Assembly (NCBI RefSeq): GCF_001552175.1
Contig: NZ_BCQR01000064.1
Location: 1-57,061 of the forward strand
DNA from: Actinomadura kijaniata NBRC 14229
Lineage (GTDB): Bacteria; Actinomycetota; Actinomycetes; Streptosporangiales; Streptosporangiaceae
Direction: 5' to 3'
Length of the DNA stretch: 57,061 nucleotides
Positions 32,068-40,361 of the stretch are shown one piece after another (within the stretch, counting starts at the first letter, position 1; the number at the start of each line of letters is the position of its first letter). The position numbers were made by a program, and so were the translations under genes. The notes below the pieces were generated by a model. That model did no database searches. It saw nothing but the letters and a program-made list of their open reading frames with translations, and had not been told where the DNA came from.

Positions 32068-33536
32068 ATCCCCTCCTGCACGGCCTGGCCGTCAACCCGT
32101 CGTTGCCGCCCGCGCTGCGCGAACGGCTGGTCGCGACCGCGGACCGCGAGCTGGCCTGGGAGCTGGCCGGGCGGGAGGACCTCACCCGTGCTCAGGCCGC
32201 CTCGCTGGTCGCGCGGTTTCCGGAGTGCGCCGCCCCGCTGGCCGAGCGCGGGACGCTGACGGCCGACGGCGTCGATCCGGAGGCGTCGCCGGACATCGCG
32301 CTCGCCCTCCTCGGCCAAGGACGGGGACGTCCGGAGTGGGCGCGGGTGCTGGTGGCGGACCCGGACGCCGGACGGCGGGAGAAGCTGGCGGAATGTCCCG
32401 GCCTGCCGTCTGACGTGGCGGAGACGCTGGCCGCCGATCCGCACGCCGGGGTCCGCGCGGCGGTCGCGGGCAACGCGGCGACGCCTCCGCGGACGCTGGC
32501 CGCCCTGGTCACCGGGGAGGGGCTGCCACCGGCGCGGACGTGCCTGGTGTGCGAGCGCGAGGAGATCCCGTTCTTCCACGACCCGTACTGCCCCCGCACC
32601 GACTGCGACCTGCCGCCGGGCGCGGCCTGCGACGGCTCGCACGAGTACACGGCGCACGCCCTGCGCATGCGGGCGATCGCCAACCCGGCCACGCCCGCCG
32701 GGACCGTCGCCCGTTTCGCCGACGACCCCTCGATGCTGCTCCGCTGCGAGCTGGCGCGGCGCACCGACCTGCCCGCGACGGTCTACGAACGCCTCGCCGC
32801 GAGCCCGGAGCCCGGCGTCCGCTCCGACCTCGCCGCCAACCCCGCGATCGGCGAACGCCTGATGCGCGCGCTGGCCGCCGACACCGGCCACGACGTGCGA
32901 CGCGATCTCGCGCGCAACCCGCGCCTGCCGCTGGACGTCCTGGTCACCCTGGCGGGGACCGTCAAGGCCGGGCCGACACCGTTGCCCCGGATCGCCGCCG
33001 CCTCGCCCGCCGAGGTCGCGGAGCTGGCCGCCCATCCGGACGCGGCGGTGCGGATGCCGGTGGCGCGGCGGCGCGACCTGCCGGACGGGATCCGCGACGC
33101 GCTCGCCGCCGACCCCGACGCCAAGGTGGCCGACGCCGTCGCGCCGCACCCGGGCCTGCCGGAGGAGCGGCTGCGCGCCATGCTCGAACGGCACGGCGCG
33201 CGGGTCGCCGCCGGGATCGCCGCCAACCCCGACGCCCCGGCGGCGCTGCTGGAGGAGCTGGCCCGGCGGCATCCGGTGGCGAAGGCGCTGCGCGAGATCG
33301 CCCGCCGTCCCGACGCGACGGCGGCGGCGCTCCTGGCGTGCCTGGCCGACCGGCGGGCCCGGCGGGCCGCCGCCGGGCATCCCGCGTTGCCACCGGACGC
33401 GCTGGTCGCGCTGCTCGACGACGCGGACGGGGAGACGGCGACGGCCGCCGCCGCCAACCCGTCACTGCCGTTCGGCGGCGGCGCGGGCGTGGAGGGACGG
33501 CTTGTCGATCTTCCCGTTGGCGTTGACGGGGAGTGA
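32064..33536 (+). CDS. LRV (leucine-rich repeat variant) protein with an internal cysteine cluster
   Basis: 490 residues built of about 24-residue helical repeats with the LRV pattern R-x-x-L/V-A-x-N-P-x-x-P-x-x-L (for example VRAAVAGNAATPPRTLAALV, VRRDLARNPRLPLDVLVTLA). Around residues 155-190 the repeats are broken by cysteines (CLVCERE, YCPRTDCDLPPGAACDGSH), which could hold zinc or an iron-sulfur cluster; the Azotobacter LRV protein also has a Cys cluster, but at its N-terminus. The GTG at 32064 is the best start. The last 75 bp overlap the fadD3-like gene tail-to-tail. It is likely cytoplasmic and protein-binding; function unknown. Confidence 0.75.
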   Translation: MNPLLHGLAVNPSLPPALRERLVATADRELAWELAGREDLTRAQAASLVARFPECAAPLAERGTLTADGVDPEASPDIALALLGQGRGRPEWARVLVADPDAGRREKLAECPGLPSDVAETLAADPHAGVRAAVAGNAATPPRTLAALVTGEGLPPARTCLVCEREEIPFFHDPYCPRTDCDLPPGAACDGSHEYTAHALRMRAIANPATPAGTVARFADDPSMLLRCELARRTDLPATVYERLAASPEPGVRSDLAANPAIGERLMRALAADTGHDVRRDLARNPRLPLDVLVTLAGTVKAGPTPLPRIAAASPAEVAELAAHPDAAVRMPVARRRDLPDGIRDALAADPDAKVADAVAPHPGLPEERLRAMLERHGARVAAGIAANPDAPAALLEELARRHPVAKALREIARRPDATAAALLACLADRRARRAAAGHPALPPDALVALLDDADGETATAAAANPSLPFGGGAGVEGRLVDLPVGVDGE

Positions 33537-35045
33537 CCCCACGATGATCACGCGGCGCGGGACCTTGTAGTTGGACATGTGGGCGCGGGCCCAGGCGACG
33601 ACGGCGTCCGGGTCGGGGTCCGTGCCCGGCGGGGGCACGACGTAGGCCCAGCCCACCTCGCCCTGCCGCTCGTCCGGGACGCCGATCACCGCCGCCTGCG
33701 CCACCAGCGGGCAGCGCAGCAGCAGGCCCTCGATCTCGGCGGGGTAGGCGTTGAAGCCCGAGACGATGAACATCTCCTTCTTGCGGTCCACGATCGCCAC
33801 GTTGCCCGCGTCGTCGACCGTGCCGATGTCGCCGGTGCGCAGCCAGCCGTCGGCGTCCACGGCCTCGGCGGTCCGCTCCGGGTCCCGCCAGTAGCCGCGC
33901 ATGACGCCGTAGCCGCCGACCAGGATCTCGCCGGGCTCGCCGGGCGGCAGGTCCTTGCCGTCGTCGTCGACGACCCGGACCGTCACGCCGGGCACGGGCC
34001 GCCCGGTGGAGGAGGCGATCACCTCGACCGGGTCCTCGGCGCGGGTCATCGACACGACCGTGCCCTCCATCAGCCCGTACGCGTTGATCATGCGTTCCAG
34101 GCCGACGCGCTCCACCAGCCGGCGGATCAGCTCGGGCGGGACGGCCGCCGCGCCGCAGATCGCCACCCGCAGCGACGACACGTCGCGGCCGTCCAGCTCG
34201 TCCAGGATCTTGAAGAACATCGGCGGCGCGCCCGCCAGGACGCTGATCCGGTCGCGTTCGATCATGTCCATCAGGTCGCCCGGGTCGAACAGCGCGACCG
34301 GCATCATCGTGGCGCGGCGCAGCACGCAGGCCAGCAGGCCCGCGTTGATGCCGAAGCCGTGCGAGAACGGCGCGATGATCGGGTACCGGTCGCCCTCCCG
34401 GAGCGTGACGATCTCCGCCCAGTCCCAGTAGCCGCGCAGCAGTTGCGCGTGGTACAGCATCACGCCCTTGGGCGCGCCGGTGGTGCCGGACGTCGCCATG
34501 ATCGAGGCGAGGTCGTCGGGGGAGACCGACCGCGCGCGGTCCTCGGCCGCCTCCGCGGCGACCTCCGCGCCGCGCGCGAGGAAGTCGTCCCAGGCCACGG
34601 CGCCGGGACGGGGGGACGCGCCGGTCAGCAGGACCGTGTGCTCCAGCTCCGGCAGGTCCGCGTCCGCGATCATGTCGAGGTAGGAGACGCCCATGAAGCC
34701 CTCGGCGACCAGCAGCACCCTCGCGCCGGTCTTGTGGAGCAGTTCGGCGGCCTCGATGCCCTTGAACCGGGTGGACAGCGGCGCGATGACGCCGCCCGCG
34801 TCCCAGATCCCGTAGGCGGCGACCACCCACTCGGGGGTGTTGGGGGCCCAGACCGCGACCCGGTCGCCGGGGGCGACGCCGAGGGCGATCAGCGCCCGCG
34901 CGGTCCGGTGCGCCCGCCGGGCCAGCTCGGCGAGGGTCAGCCGGGTGTCCCCGGCGACGACGGCCGCCACGTCCGGGTGCCGTTCCGCCTGGTCGCGCAG
35001 CATGCGCGGGATCGTTCCCCAGGCGGGTACCGGCTGCAACTCCAT
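33462..35045 (-). CDS. FadD3-like acyl-CoA ligase
   Basis: 527 residues, ANL superfamily. The AMP-binding P loop is IMATSGTTGAPKG (183-194), then YGLMEGTVV, GWLRTGDIGTVDDAGNV and the catalytic lysine in NANGKIDKPSL. The stretch ALIALGVAPGDRVAVWAPNT and the general layout resemble mycobacterial FadD3, which activates the steroid ring remnant HIP to its CoA ester and is controlled by KstR2. The substrate is therefore suggested, not shown; other cyclic or branched acids are possible. The ATG at 35045 follows a GGAGGCGCG ribosome site. It is the third gene of the operon that begins at 37254 behind a KstR2-like operator. Confidence 0.82.
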   Translation of the reverse strand: MELQPVPAWGTIPRMLRDQAERHPDVAAVVAGDTRLTLAELARRAHRTARALIALGVAPGDRVAVWAPNTPEWVVAAYGIWDAGGVIAPLSTRFKGIEAAELLHKTGARVLLVAEGFMGVSYLDMIADADLPELEHTVLLTGASPRPGAVAWDDFLARGAEVAAEAAEDRARSVSPDDLASIMATSGTTGAPKGVMLYHAQLLRGYWDWAEIVTLREGDRYPIIAPFSHGFGINAGLLACVLRRATMMPVALFDPGDLMDMIERDRISVLAGAPPMFFKILDELDGRDVSSLRVAICGAAAVPPELIRRLVERVGLERMINAYGLMEGTVVSMTRAEDPVEVIASSTGRPVPGVTVRVVDDDGKDLPPGEPGEILVGGYGVMRGYWRDPERTAEAVDADGWLRTGDIGTVDDAGNVAIVDRKKEMFIVSGFNAYPAEIEGLLLRCPLVAQAAVIGVPDERQGEVGWAYVVPPPGTDPDPDAVVAWARAHMSNYKVPRRVIIVGSLPVNANGKIDKPSLHARAAAERQ

Positions 35046-35110
35046 CGCGCCTCCTCGCACGGACCGCGCGTCCCGGCCCCCGCGCCGGGACCGGGACGCG
35101 CGGGGACCTC

Positions 35111-36190
35111 CTACGACAGCTCGGAACGGTCGCGGCCCAGGTGGTGGCCGCGGTGGTCGGTGACGACGGGCGGGCGGCGCTCCTCCGACGCCTCCGGCTC
35201 GACCACGACCTCGATCGACACGGGGGTGAGGGAGTACAGCGCCTGCGCGATGCGGGACTTCCACATCGGGTTCTTCACCAGGGTGTCGCGGGCGAACGTG
35301 ACGTGCAGCGCCGCCGCGTCCAGCGTCCCCTCCCGCGTGATCCGCAGCTCCCAGCGGCTCACCCCGTCGATCCTGGAGAGCGCGGCGGCGACCTTCGGCA
35401 GGGAGAGCCAGCGGCCGCGCACCAGCACGTGCTCGCCGACCGTGTGCGCCGGGGCGGGAACGCCCCGCTCCCCGCCCGCCAGCCGGACGGCCTGCCCGGT
35501 GCGCAGCGCGGCCCCGCCGAGCGTGGAGTGCCAGGTCGGCGTGGTGACCAGTTCGGCGAGGCCCGCGTCGTAGGGGGCCTCCAGCAGGGCGTCCTTGTCG
35601 GGCCGGGCCAGGCCGAGCAGTCCGTCGCGGACCGGGGTGAGCACCGCGTCCGACGGCGCGCGCTGCGCGATCGGCACGCCCAGGAACGGGTCGGCGTACA
35701 GCTCCCGCACCGACGCCTCGAACTCGGCCGCGAGCTGGGCGGCGGTGTTGGGGGAGGGGATCTCGCCGACCAGCAGGACGTGCCGCAGCTCCAGGTCGAG
35801 CGGGTCGATGAGGAACTCCAGGTGCAGCCGCGCCAGCAGGTCCATCGCGCCGGTCGGGGTGGTGACCAGGGCGGTGGCCCGGGTGCGTTCGAGCGCGGTG
35901 TGCAGGCGCATCCGGCCGCGCGGCCCGACCGCCGCGGCGGCCTCCGCGACGTCGGCGGCGGCCTGCGCGACCAGCGGGCCGGGGCCGTCGCCGTCGCCGT
36001 TCAGCGCGACGACGACGCGGTCGGTCCCGCCGAGCCCGGCGGCGCGCAGCGTCTCGGCGGCCAGCGCGCGGGCGGCGTCCCGGTCGGCGGCCGACAGCGG
36101 CGCGACGACGTCGCCCTCGGGGGAGACCAGCAGCAGGCCCCGCGCCGGGCCGCCGGAGGGGAAGTGCGCGCGGGTGATCCAGGACGTCAC
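35111..36190 (-). CDS. PaaK-like adenylate-forming-fold protein lacking the N-terminal half
   Basis: 359 residues. Parts resemble phenylacetate-CoA ligase (PaaK): VTTPTGAMDLLARLHLEFLI with LELRHVLLVGEI, and the C-terminal ferredoxin-like lid SLPKVAAALSRIDGVSRWEL. PaaK enzymes are about 430 residues with a SSGTTGxP phosphate loop; here the first roughly 100 residues are different and that loop is not seen. So it may be a non-catalytic paralogue or an enzyme with an altered active site. The GTG at 36190 overlaps the monooxygenase stop (GTGA). It is between the monooxygenase and the FadD3-like ligase, which points to CoA-thioester handling. Confidence 0.6.
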   Translation of the reverse strand: MTSWITRAHFPSGGPARGLLLVSPEGDVVAPLSAADRDAARALAAETLRAAGLGGTDRVVVALNGDGDGPGPLVAQAAADVAEAAAAVGPRGRMRLHTALERTRATALVTTPTGAMDLLARLHLEFLIDPLDLELRHVLLVGEIPSPNTAAQLAAEFEASVRELYADPFLGVPIAQRAPSDAVLTPVRDGLLGLARPDKDALLEAPYDAGLAELVTTPTWHSTLGGAALRTGQAVRLAGGERGVPAPAHTVGEHVLVRGRWLSLPKVAAALSRIDGVSRWELRITREGTLDAAALHVTFARDTLVKNPMWKSRIAQALYSLTPVSIEVVVEPEASEERRPPVVTDHRGHHLGRDRSELS

Positions 36191-37254
36191 TGCATGACCT
36201 CCGACATGAACAGCTCCATCGAGGCGCAGACCCGGTCGTGGGCCAGCCCGCCCACCTGGGCCTGGAGGATGAGGTCGGTGGCCCCGGCCTCCCTGATCCG
36301 CTCCACGGCCTTGCGGGACCCCTCGACGTCGTCGATGACGACCATGGTCTGGTCGCGCAGGACCGCCATCGCCTCCTCCGGCGGCATCCCGACGGCCTGC
36401 TGGCCGAGCACGCGGTGGGTGGCGTGCCGGGCGTCGGTGTAGTCGGGCGGGGCGACCAGGTTGACCTGGCGGCGCAGGTACCACAGCACCGGGTCGGCGG
36501 CGGTCTCCACGGCCTCCTGCTGGGTCGGCGCGACATACCAGGGGATCATCAGCGCGACCCGGCGGGTGTCGGGGTCGAAGCCGTTGTCGGCCAGGCACCG
36601 CTTGTACCTGGCGATGTCCTCGGCGACGTCGTCCAGGCCCTTGAGCATGGTCATGCCGAGCAGGTTGTAGCCCTGTTTCGCGGCGGCGAGGTACCCGTCC
36701 AGCGAGGTGGAGGCCACCCACACCGGCGGGTGCGGCACCTGGACCGGGCGCGGGTACACGCTCACGTCCGGGATCTCGAAGAACTCGCCGGACCGGCTGA
36801 CCGGCTGGCCGTCGGCGTTCCAGATCGCCAGCACCGCCTCCAGGGTCTCCTCCCAGAGCTTGCGGGACTGCTCGAATGGCCGCTGGAACGCCTGGTACTC
36901 CAGCGGGGACGCGCCGCGCCCGGTGCCGAACTCGACCCGCCCGCCGCTGATCACGTCGAGGGTGGCGACGCGTTCGGCGGTGCGGATCGGCGACTGGAAC
37001 GGCAGCAGCACCACGCCGAGGCCCAGGTGGATGCGCTCGGTCCGCTGCGAGATCCCGGCCAGCACCAGGTCGGGCGCCGAGGAGTGCGAGAACCCCCGGG
37101 TGAAGTGGTGCTCGACGAACCAGGCGGTGTCGTAGCCGAGCCGGTCGGCCAGCACGACCTGGTCCATGACGTTCCGGAACGCCTGCTGCTCCACCTCGCG
37201 GGACCGTCCGCGCACCTCAAGTTCGTAGCCAAGGCTGACCCGTAGGGACGTCAT
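36187..37254 (-). CDS. Luciferase-like (LLM class) flavin-dependent monooxygenase
   Basis: 355 residues of the bacterial-luciferase TIM-barrel family. Seen are ADRLGYDTAWFVEHHFTRGF, IHLGLGVVLLPFQSPIRTAE, DVISGGRVEFGTGRGASPLE and a C-terminal TDLILQAQVGGLAHDRV. Such enzymes use reduced flavin from a separate reductase; the flavin reductase at 29339-29974 has a matching operator and is the likely partner. The reaction could be a hydroxylation or Baeyer-Villiger oxidation of a cyclic ketone or acyl-CoA. I chose the ATG at 37254 because GGAGG lies just upstream; the ATG at 37275 has no such site. First gene of a three-gene operon. Confidence 0.85.
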   Translation of the reverse strand: MTSLRVSLGYELEVRGRSREVEQQAFRNVMDQVVLADRLGYDTAWFVEHHFTRGFSHSSAPDLVLAGISQRTERIHLGLGVVLLPFQSPIRTAERVATLDVISGGRVEFGTGRGASPLEYQAFQRPFEQSRKLWEETLEAVLAIWNADGQPVSRSGEFFEIPDVSVYPRPVQVPHPPVWVASTSLDGYLAAAKQGYNLLGMTMLKGLDDVAEDIARYKRCLADNGFDPDTRRVALMIPWYVAPTQQEAVETAADPVLWYLRRQVNLVAPPDYTDARHATHRVLGQQAVGMPPEEAMAVLRDQTMVVIDDVEGSRKAVERIREAGATDLILQAQVGGLAHDRVCASMELFMSEVMQ

Positions 37255-37287
37255 CGAGCCTCCGGTGATGCTCACTGTCGATTATGA

Positions 37288-37305
37288 ACCAAGCGCTCGC
37301 TTGGG
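37288..37305. promoter_or_regulatory. KstR2-like operator before the monooxygenase operon
   Basis: CCAAGCG, 2 nt, CGCTTGG form a 16-bp inverted repeat at 37289-37304. The 14-mer ACCAAGCGCTCGCT matches 9 of 10 fixed positions of the KstR2 consensus. It lies directly after the -10 box of the minus-strand promoter. Confidence 0.7.
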
Positions 37306-37334
37306 ACATTAGCAGCAGGGTGCCATGGCAACAA
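37306..37334 (-). promoter_or_regulatory. Promoter of the monooxygenase / PaaK-like / FadD3-like operon
   Basis: On the minus strand, -35 TTGTTG (37334-37329), a 17-bp spacer and -10 TAATGT (37311-37306), followed at once by the KstR2-like inverted repeat. Confidence 0.65.
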
Positions 37335-37377
37335 GTCACCGGAGGGCGGGAGAGGGGGCGAGAGGGGGGCGGGACGC

Positions 37378-38574
37378 TCAGGCGCCGCGCTCGGTACGGC
37401 CGCCCGCCGACGTCGTCGGGCCGACCATCGGGGCCGTGGCCAGCGCCATGCCGTGCAGGGTGGCGAGGGCGGCGTCGTGCAGGCGGCGGCGCGTGCGGGC
37501 CGAGATCCGCGGCCCCTCGTGCAGCGCCAGCCACGCCAGCCAGCCGATCGCCACCACGATCCAGTACGACGCCAGCCGGTACAGCCCGACCGCCGCGGCG
37601 GCCGGGGTGAGGGTCGCGCCGAACGCCGCCAGCGAGGCGGCCATGCTGCCCTCGACCGCGCCGAGGCCGCCCGGCAGCAGCGGCAGCAGGCTCGCGGCGG
37701 CCTGCGCGGCGAAGTAGGCGAGCGCCACCCCGTGCGGGGCGACGTCGACGCCGACGGACTGCGCCGCCGCCAGCAGCGCCAGGATGTCGAACACCCAGTT
37801 CGCCGTGGCCAGCAGGGCGAGCGCGCCCCAGTCGCGGCGGGTGGGGCGCAGCACGTGGCGGACGCCGCGCAGCCGGTCGGCGTGCGGGGCGATCCGGGGA
37901 TGGCCGAGCAGCGCGCGCACGGGACGGCCGGCCAGGGCGCGCGGCCCCGGACGGCGCAGCGCCACGACCAGCACGGCCCCCAGCACGGCGAACACGGCCA
38001 GGGCGCGCAGCGCCGGGCCGCGCGCGTTCGGCTCGGCCAGCAGCGCCAGCAGCCCGATCAGCGTGTAGGCGGCCGTGGTGATCACGCCGCCGAGCAGGAG
38101 CACCGCCGTGGCCAGCCGCGCCGACGCGCCGTTGCGGCGGAACTGCTGGAACGTGTACACGACGCTGACGGCGGGCCCGGCGGGCAGCGTGACCGACAGC
38201 GCGTTGCCCGCATAGGTGATCGCGAACGCGCGGCGCAGCCGGATCCGGGTGCCCCCGATCCGCAGCAGCCGCCGCTGCAACCGGGCGAACGCCCCCATCG
38301 AGGCCCCCGAGGCGAGCACCACCAGCACCAGCCAGGCGGGGTCGGCGCGCACGGCGGCGTCCAGCATCGCGCCGAGGTCGGGGAGCTGGTCGTGGAACAC
38401 CACCAGCAGGGCGACGGTGGCGACGAACAGCGCGGCCTGGAGCAGCAGCGACCGGCGGGACCGGCGGGGCGCGGCGACCGGGGGGCCGTCGGGGTCGGGC
38501 GAGAGACCGGACGGGAGATCGGGCGAGGGGTTGGGCGAGGGGTCGTGCGAGGGTGCCGCAATGGTCTGGGCCAT
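37378..38574 (-). CDS. Lysylphosphatidylglycerol-synthase TM-region (flippase-like) protein
   Basis: 398 residues. A Pro/Ser-rich cytoplasmic tail of 40 residues is followed by about eight membrane helices. Family PF03706-type marks include RLQRRLLRIGGTRIRLRRAF, AITYAGNALSVTLPAGPAVS and LLPLLPGGLGAVEGSMAASL, where the last resembles the LPGG-GxxE motif of the family. There is no aminoacyl-transferase domain, so this is the stand-alone flippase-like form found in many actinomycetes, probably moving a lipid or polyprenyl-linked substrate. The ATG follows GAGGTGA. No operon partner is evident. Confidence 0.85.
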   Translation of the reverse strand: MAQTIAAPSHDPSPNPSPDLPSGLSPDPDGPPVAAPRRSRRSLLLQAALFVATVALLVVFHDQLPDLGAMLDAAVRADPAWLVLVVLASGASMGAFARLQRRLLRIGGTRIRLRRAFAITYAGNALSVTLPAGPAVSVVYTFQQFRRNGASARLATAVLLLGGVITTAAYTLIGLLALLAEPNARGPALRALAVFAVLGAVLVVALRRPGPRALAGRPVRALLGHPRIAPHADRLRGVRHVLRPTRRDWGALALLATANWVFDILALLAAAQSVGVDVAPHGVALAYFAAQAAASLLPLLPGGLGAVEGSMAASLAAFGATLTPAAAAVGLYRLASYWIVVAIGWLAWLALHEGPRISARTRRRLHDAALATLHGMALATAPMVGPTTSAGGRTERGA

Positions 38575-38669
38575 GTCCGGTCACCTCGCAAGATCGCCTG
38601 ACCCCGAGAACGTTCTGTCAGTCCATGACATTCCCTTGGCGGGGGGTGAAATGCGCGAAGTGGCGGGCG

Positions 38670-40229
38670 TCACGTTCCGGGGCGGTCGCGGACGGCCACC
38701 AGCCCGCCGACGACGCCCACGTAGGCGGTGCCGTCGGGGCCCAGGGTGATCGGGGCCCAGTTGTTGTCGAACCACTTGCCGGTTCCGGTCAGCACCTTGA
38801 AGGCGGTGCGGCCGGTGTGCGCGTCCACGGCGGTCAGGTACCAGGCGTCCACCAGGTCCCGCCGGGGCTCCTTGGTGTAGAGGTAGAGCAGCCCGTTGGC
38901 GACCGAGGCCTTGGCGACGGTGGAGGGCGAGCGCTCCCGGCTGGTCCAGACGGTGCGGCACCCCTTCGCGGTGACGTCGATCCTGCTGACGCCGCCGACC
39001 GGCGAGCCGCCGGGTGGCAGCTCGAAGAAGTTGCGGTAGCCGTGGTTGTTCTCCACGAACAGGCTGCCGCCGTAGCCGACGAGCGAGTTGTCGGTGGCGC
39101 TCGCGCCGTGCCCGAAGACCGGCACCCTGCACACCAGGCGGCCGTCGCCGCGCCGGTGGACCAGCACGTTCATCCGGTCGTCGGCGTTGTCGGTGATCGC
39201 CACGTACCGGTCGCCGAGGAACGTCGGGGTGGTGCCCGACCCCTGGTCGATCTGGCCGGGCTTGCGGCGCGTCCCCCGGTCGTAGGGCCTGCGCCAGACG
39301 ACCGCCGGGGTGCCGTCGGCGGCGGCGCGGAAGCGGTAGAGGGCGTGGTCGGAGACGATCGAGACGCCGTCCTCGGCGGCGGCGAACGAGTTCTGGATCC
39401 CCTCGCCCGGCAGGCGCGTGGCGCGGACCCTCCCGGTGCGGGGGTCGATGGTGCCGATCCGGCCGTTGCGGGTGATCCACCAGATCAGCCCGCCCCAGTC
39501 CGGCCCGACCGCCGTGATCGGGTCGCACTCGCCCTTCGGCCACGGGTTCGTCCAGGTGGCGCAGGAGTGCGGCAGGTGCCCGCCGAGGTCCCAGTCGTCG
39601 GTGACCCGGAACCGCCACCTGCCGTCCGGTCCCCTCTCGTGCGCGAACCGCCGCACGTGGAACGCCGAGTCCGCCAGCACCGCCCGGTCCTGCGGGTCGA
39701 GGTAGTAGTACGCGCCGCCGGAGGTGTCGGTCAGCACCTTGTCGAGGTCGCCCGACACCACCGCCCGCACGGTGGAGGGGCGTTGCGGGAGCTCGTGGGT
39801 CGCGAGGTCCTCCAGCGTCGCGGGGTCGATGAGCCGCAGCGTGAACGTCTGGCCCCGCGTGCACTGCGCCACCATCAGCCCGGTCCGCCGGGCGAAGGTG
39901 ACCGTCGAGCACAGCCCCGGCAGCAGGCCGCCCTTGGCCTCCGAGCGCACCCGCGGGTTCCGCCCGAGCGGTCCGGCGAACGGATGGGTGTCGGAGGCGT
40001 GGCTGTCGGCGTGCATCGACGACAGCCCGACCGGCCCCTGGTGCGGGTTGGCGGGGATCGGCCGTCCCCGCAGCGGCTTCGGCGTCGCCGGGGCGCCGAG
40101 GTAGGCGGGCACCCGGTCGCGTCCCGGACCGTCGGGGACGGGCGCGGCCCCGGCGGGGGCGGGCAGGGCGAGCGCGCCGAGCAGCGCGCCGGCCGCCGTC
40201 AGCCCCCGCGGGAACGGTCTGCTGGCCAT
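38670..40229 (-). CDS. Secreted PQQ/beta-propeller-like protein
   Basis: 519 residues with a Sec signal peptide (ALLGALALPAPAGAAP). The mature protein has repeated strands of the propeller type with WWITRNGRIGTIDPRTGRVR, YYYLDPQDRAVLAD, YLTAVDAHTGRTAFKV and GTAYVGVVGGLVAVRD, resembling PQQ-like or WD-type blades, though calcium- or PQQ-binding residues are not clear. It is expected to be extracellular or loosely cell-bound. AGGAGT precedes the ATG, and a TAGGAT box lies close upstream. Enzymatic function is not established. It diverges from the HAD gene. Confidence 0.78.
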   Translation of the reverse strand: MASRPFPRGLTAAGALLGALALPAPAGAAPVPDGPGRDRVPAYLGAPATPKPLRGRPIPANPHQGPVGLSSMHADSHASDTHPFAGPLGRNPRVRSEAKGGLLPGLCSTVTFARRTGLMVAQCTRGQTFTLRLIDPATLEDLATHELPQRPSTVRAVVSGDLDKVLTDTSGGAYYYLDPQDRAVLADSAFHVRRFAHERGPDGRWRFRVTDDWDLGGHLPHSCATWTNPWPKGECDPITAVGPDWGGLIWWITRNGRIGTIDPRTGRVRATRLPGEGIQNSFAAAEDGVSIVSDHALYRFRAAADGTPAVVWRRPYDRGTRRKPGQIDQGSGTTPTFLGDRYVAITDNADDRMNVLVHRRGDGRLVCRVPVFGHGASATDNSLVGYGGSLFVENNHGYRNFFELPPGGSPVGGVSRIDVTAKGCRTVWTSRERSPSTVAKASVANGLLYLYTKEPRRDLVDAWYLTAVDAHTGRTAFKVLTGTGKWFDNNWAPITLGPDGTAYVGVVGGLVAVRDRPGT

Positions 40230-40361
40230 CGCGGACTCCTAATCCTATTAACTTGGTAGAAGTAGTGGGTCGAGATCCTGGTCGTCCCGGTCGCGCCCTC
40301 CGGGGTGATCCCTCGCACACCGGGACCAACGCGGCGCCGGGCGCGCGGTTACGATCCGTCC

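Noticed and set aside
37255..37275. Upstream ATG (37275) as start of the LLM monooxygenase
   Set aside because: No ribosome site precedes it, while GGAGG lies just before the ATG at 37254.
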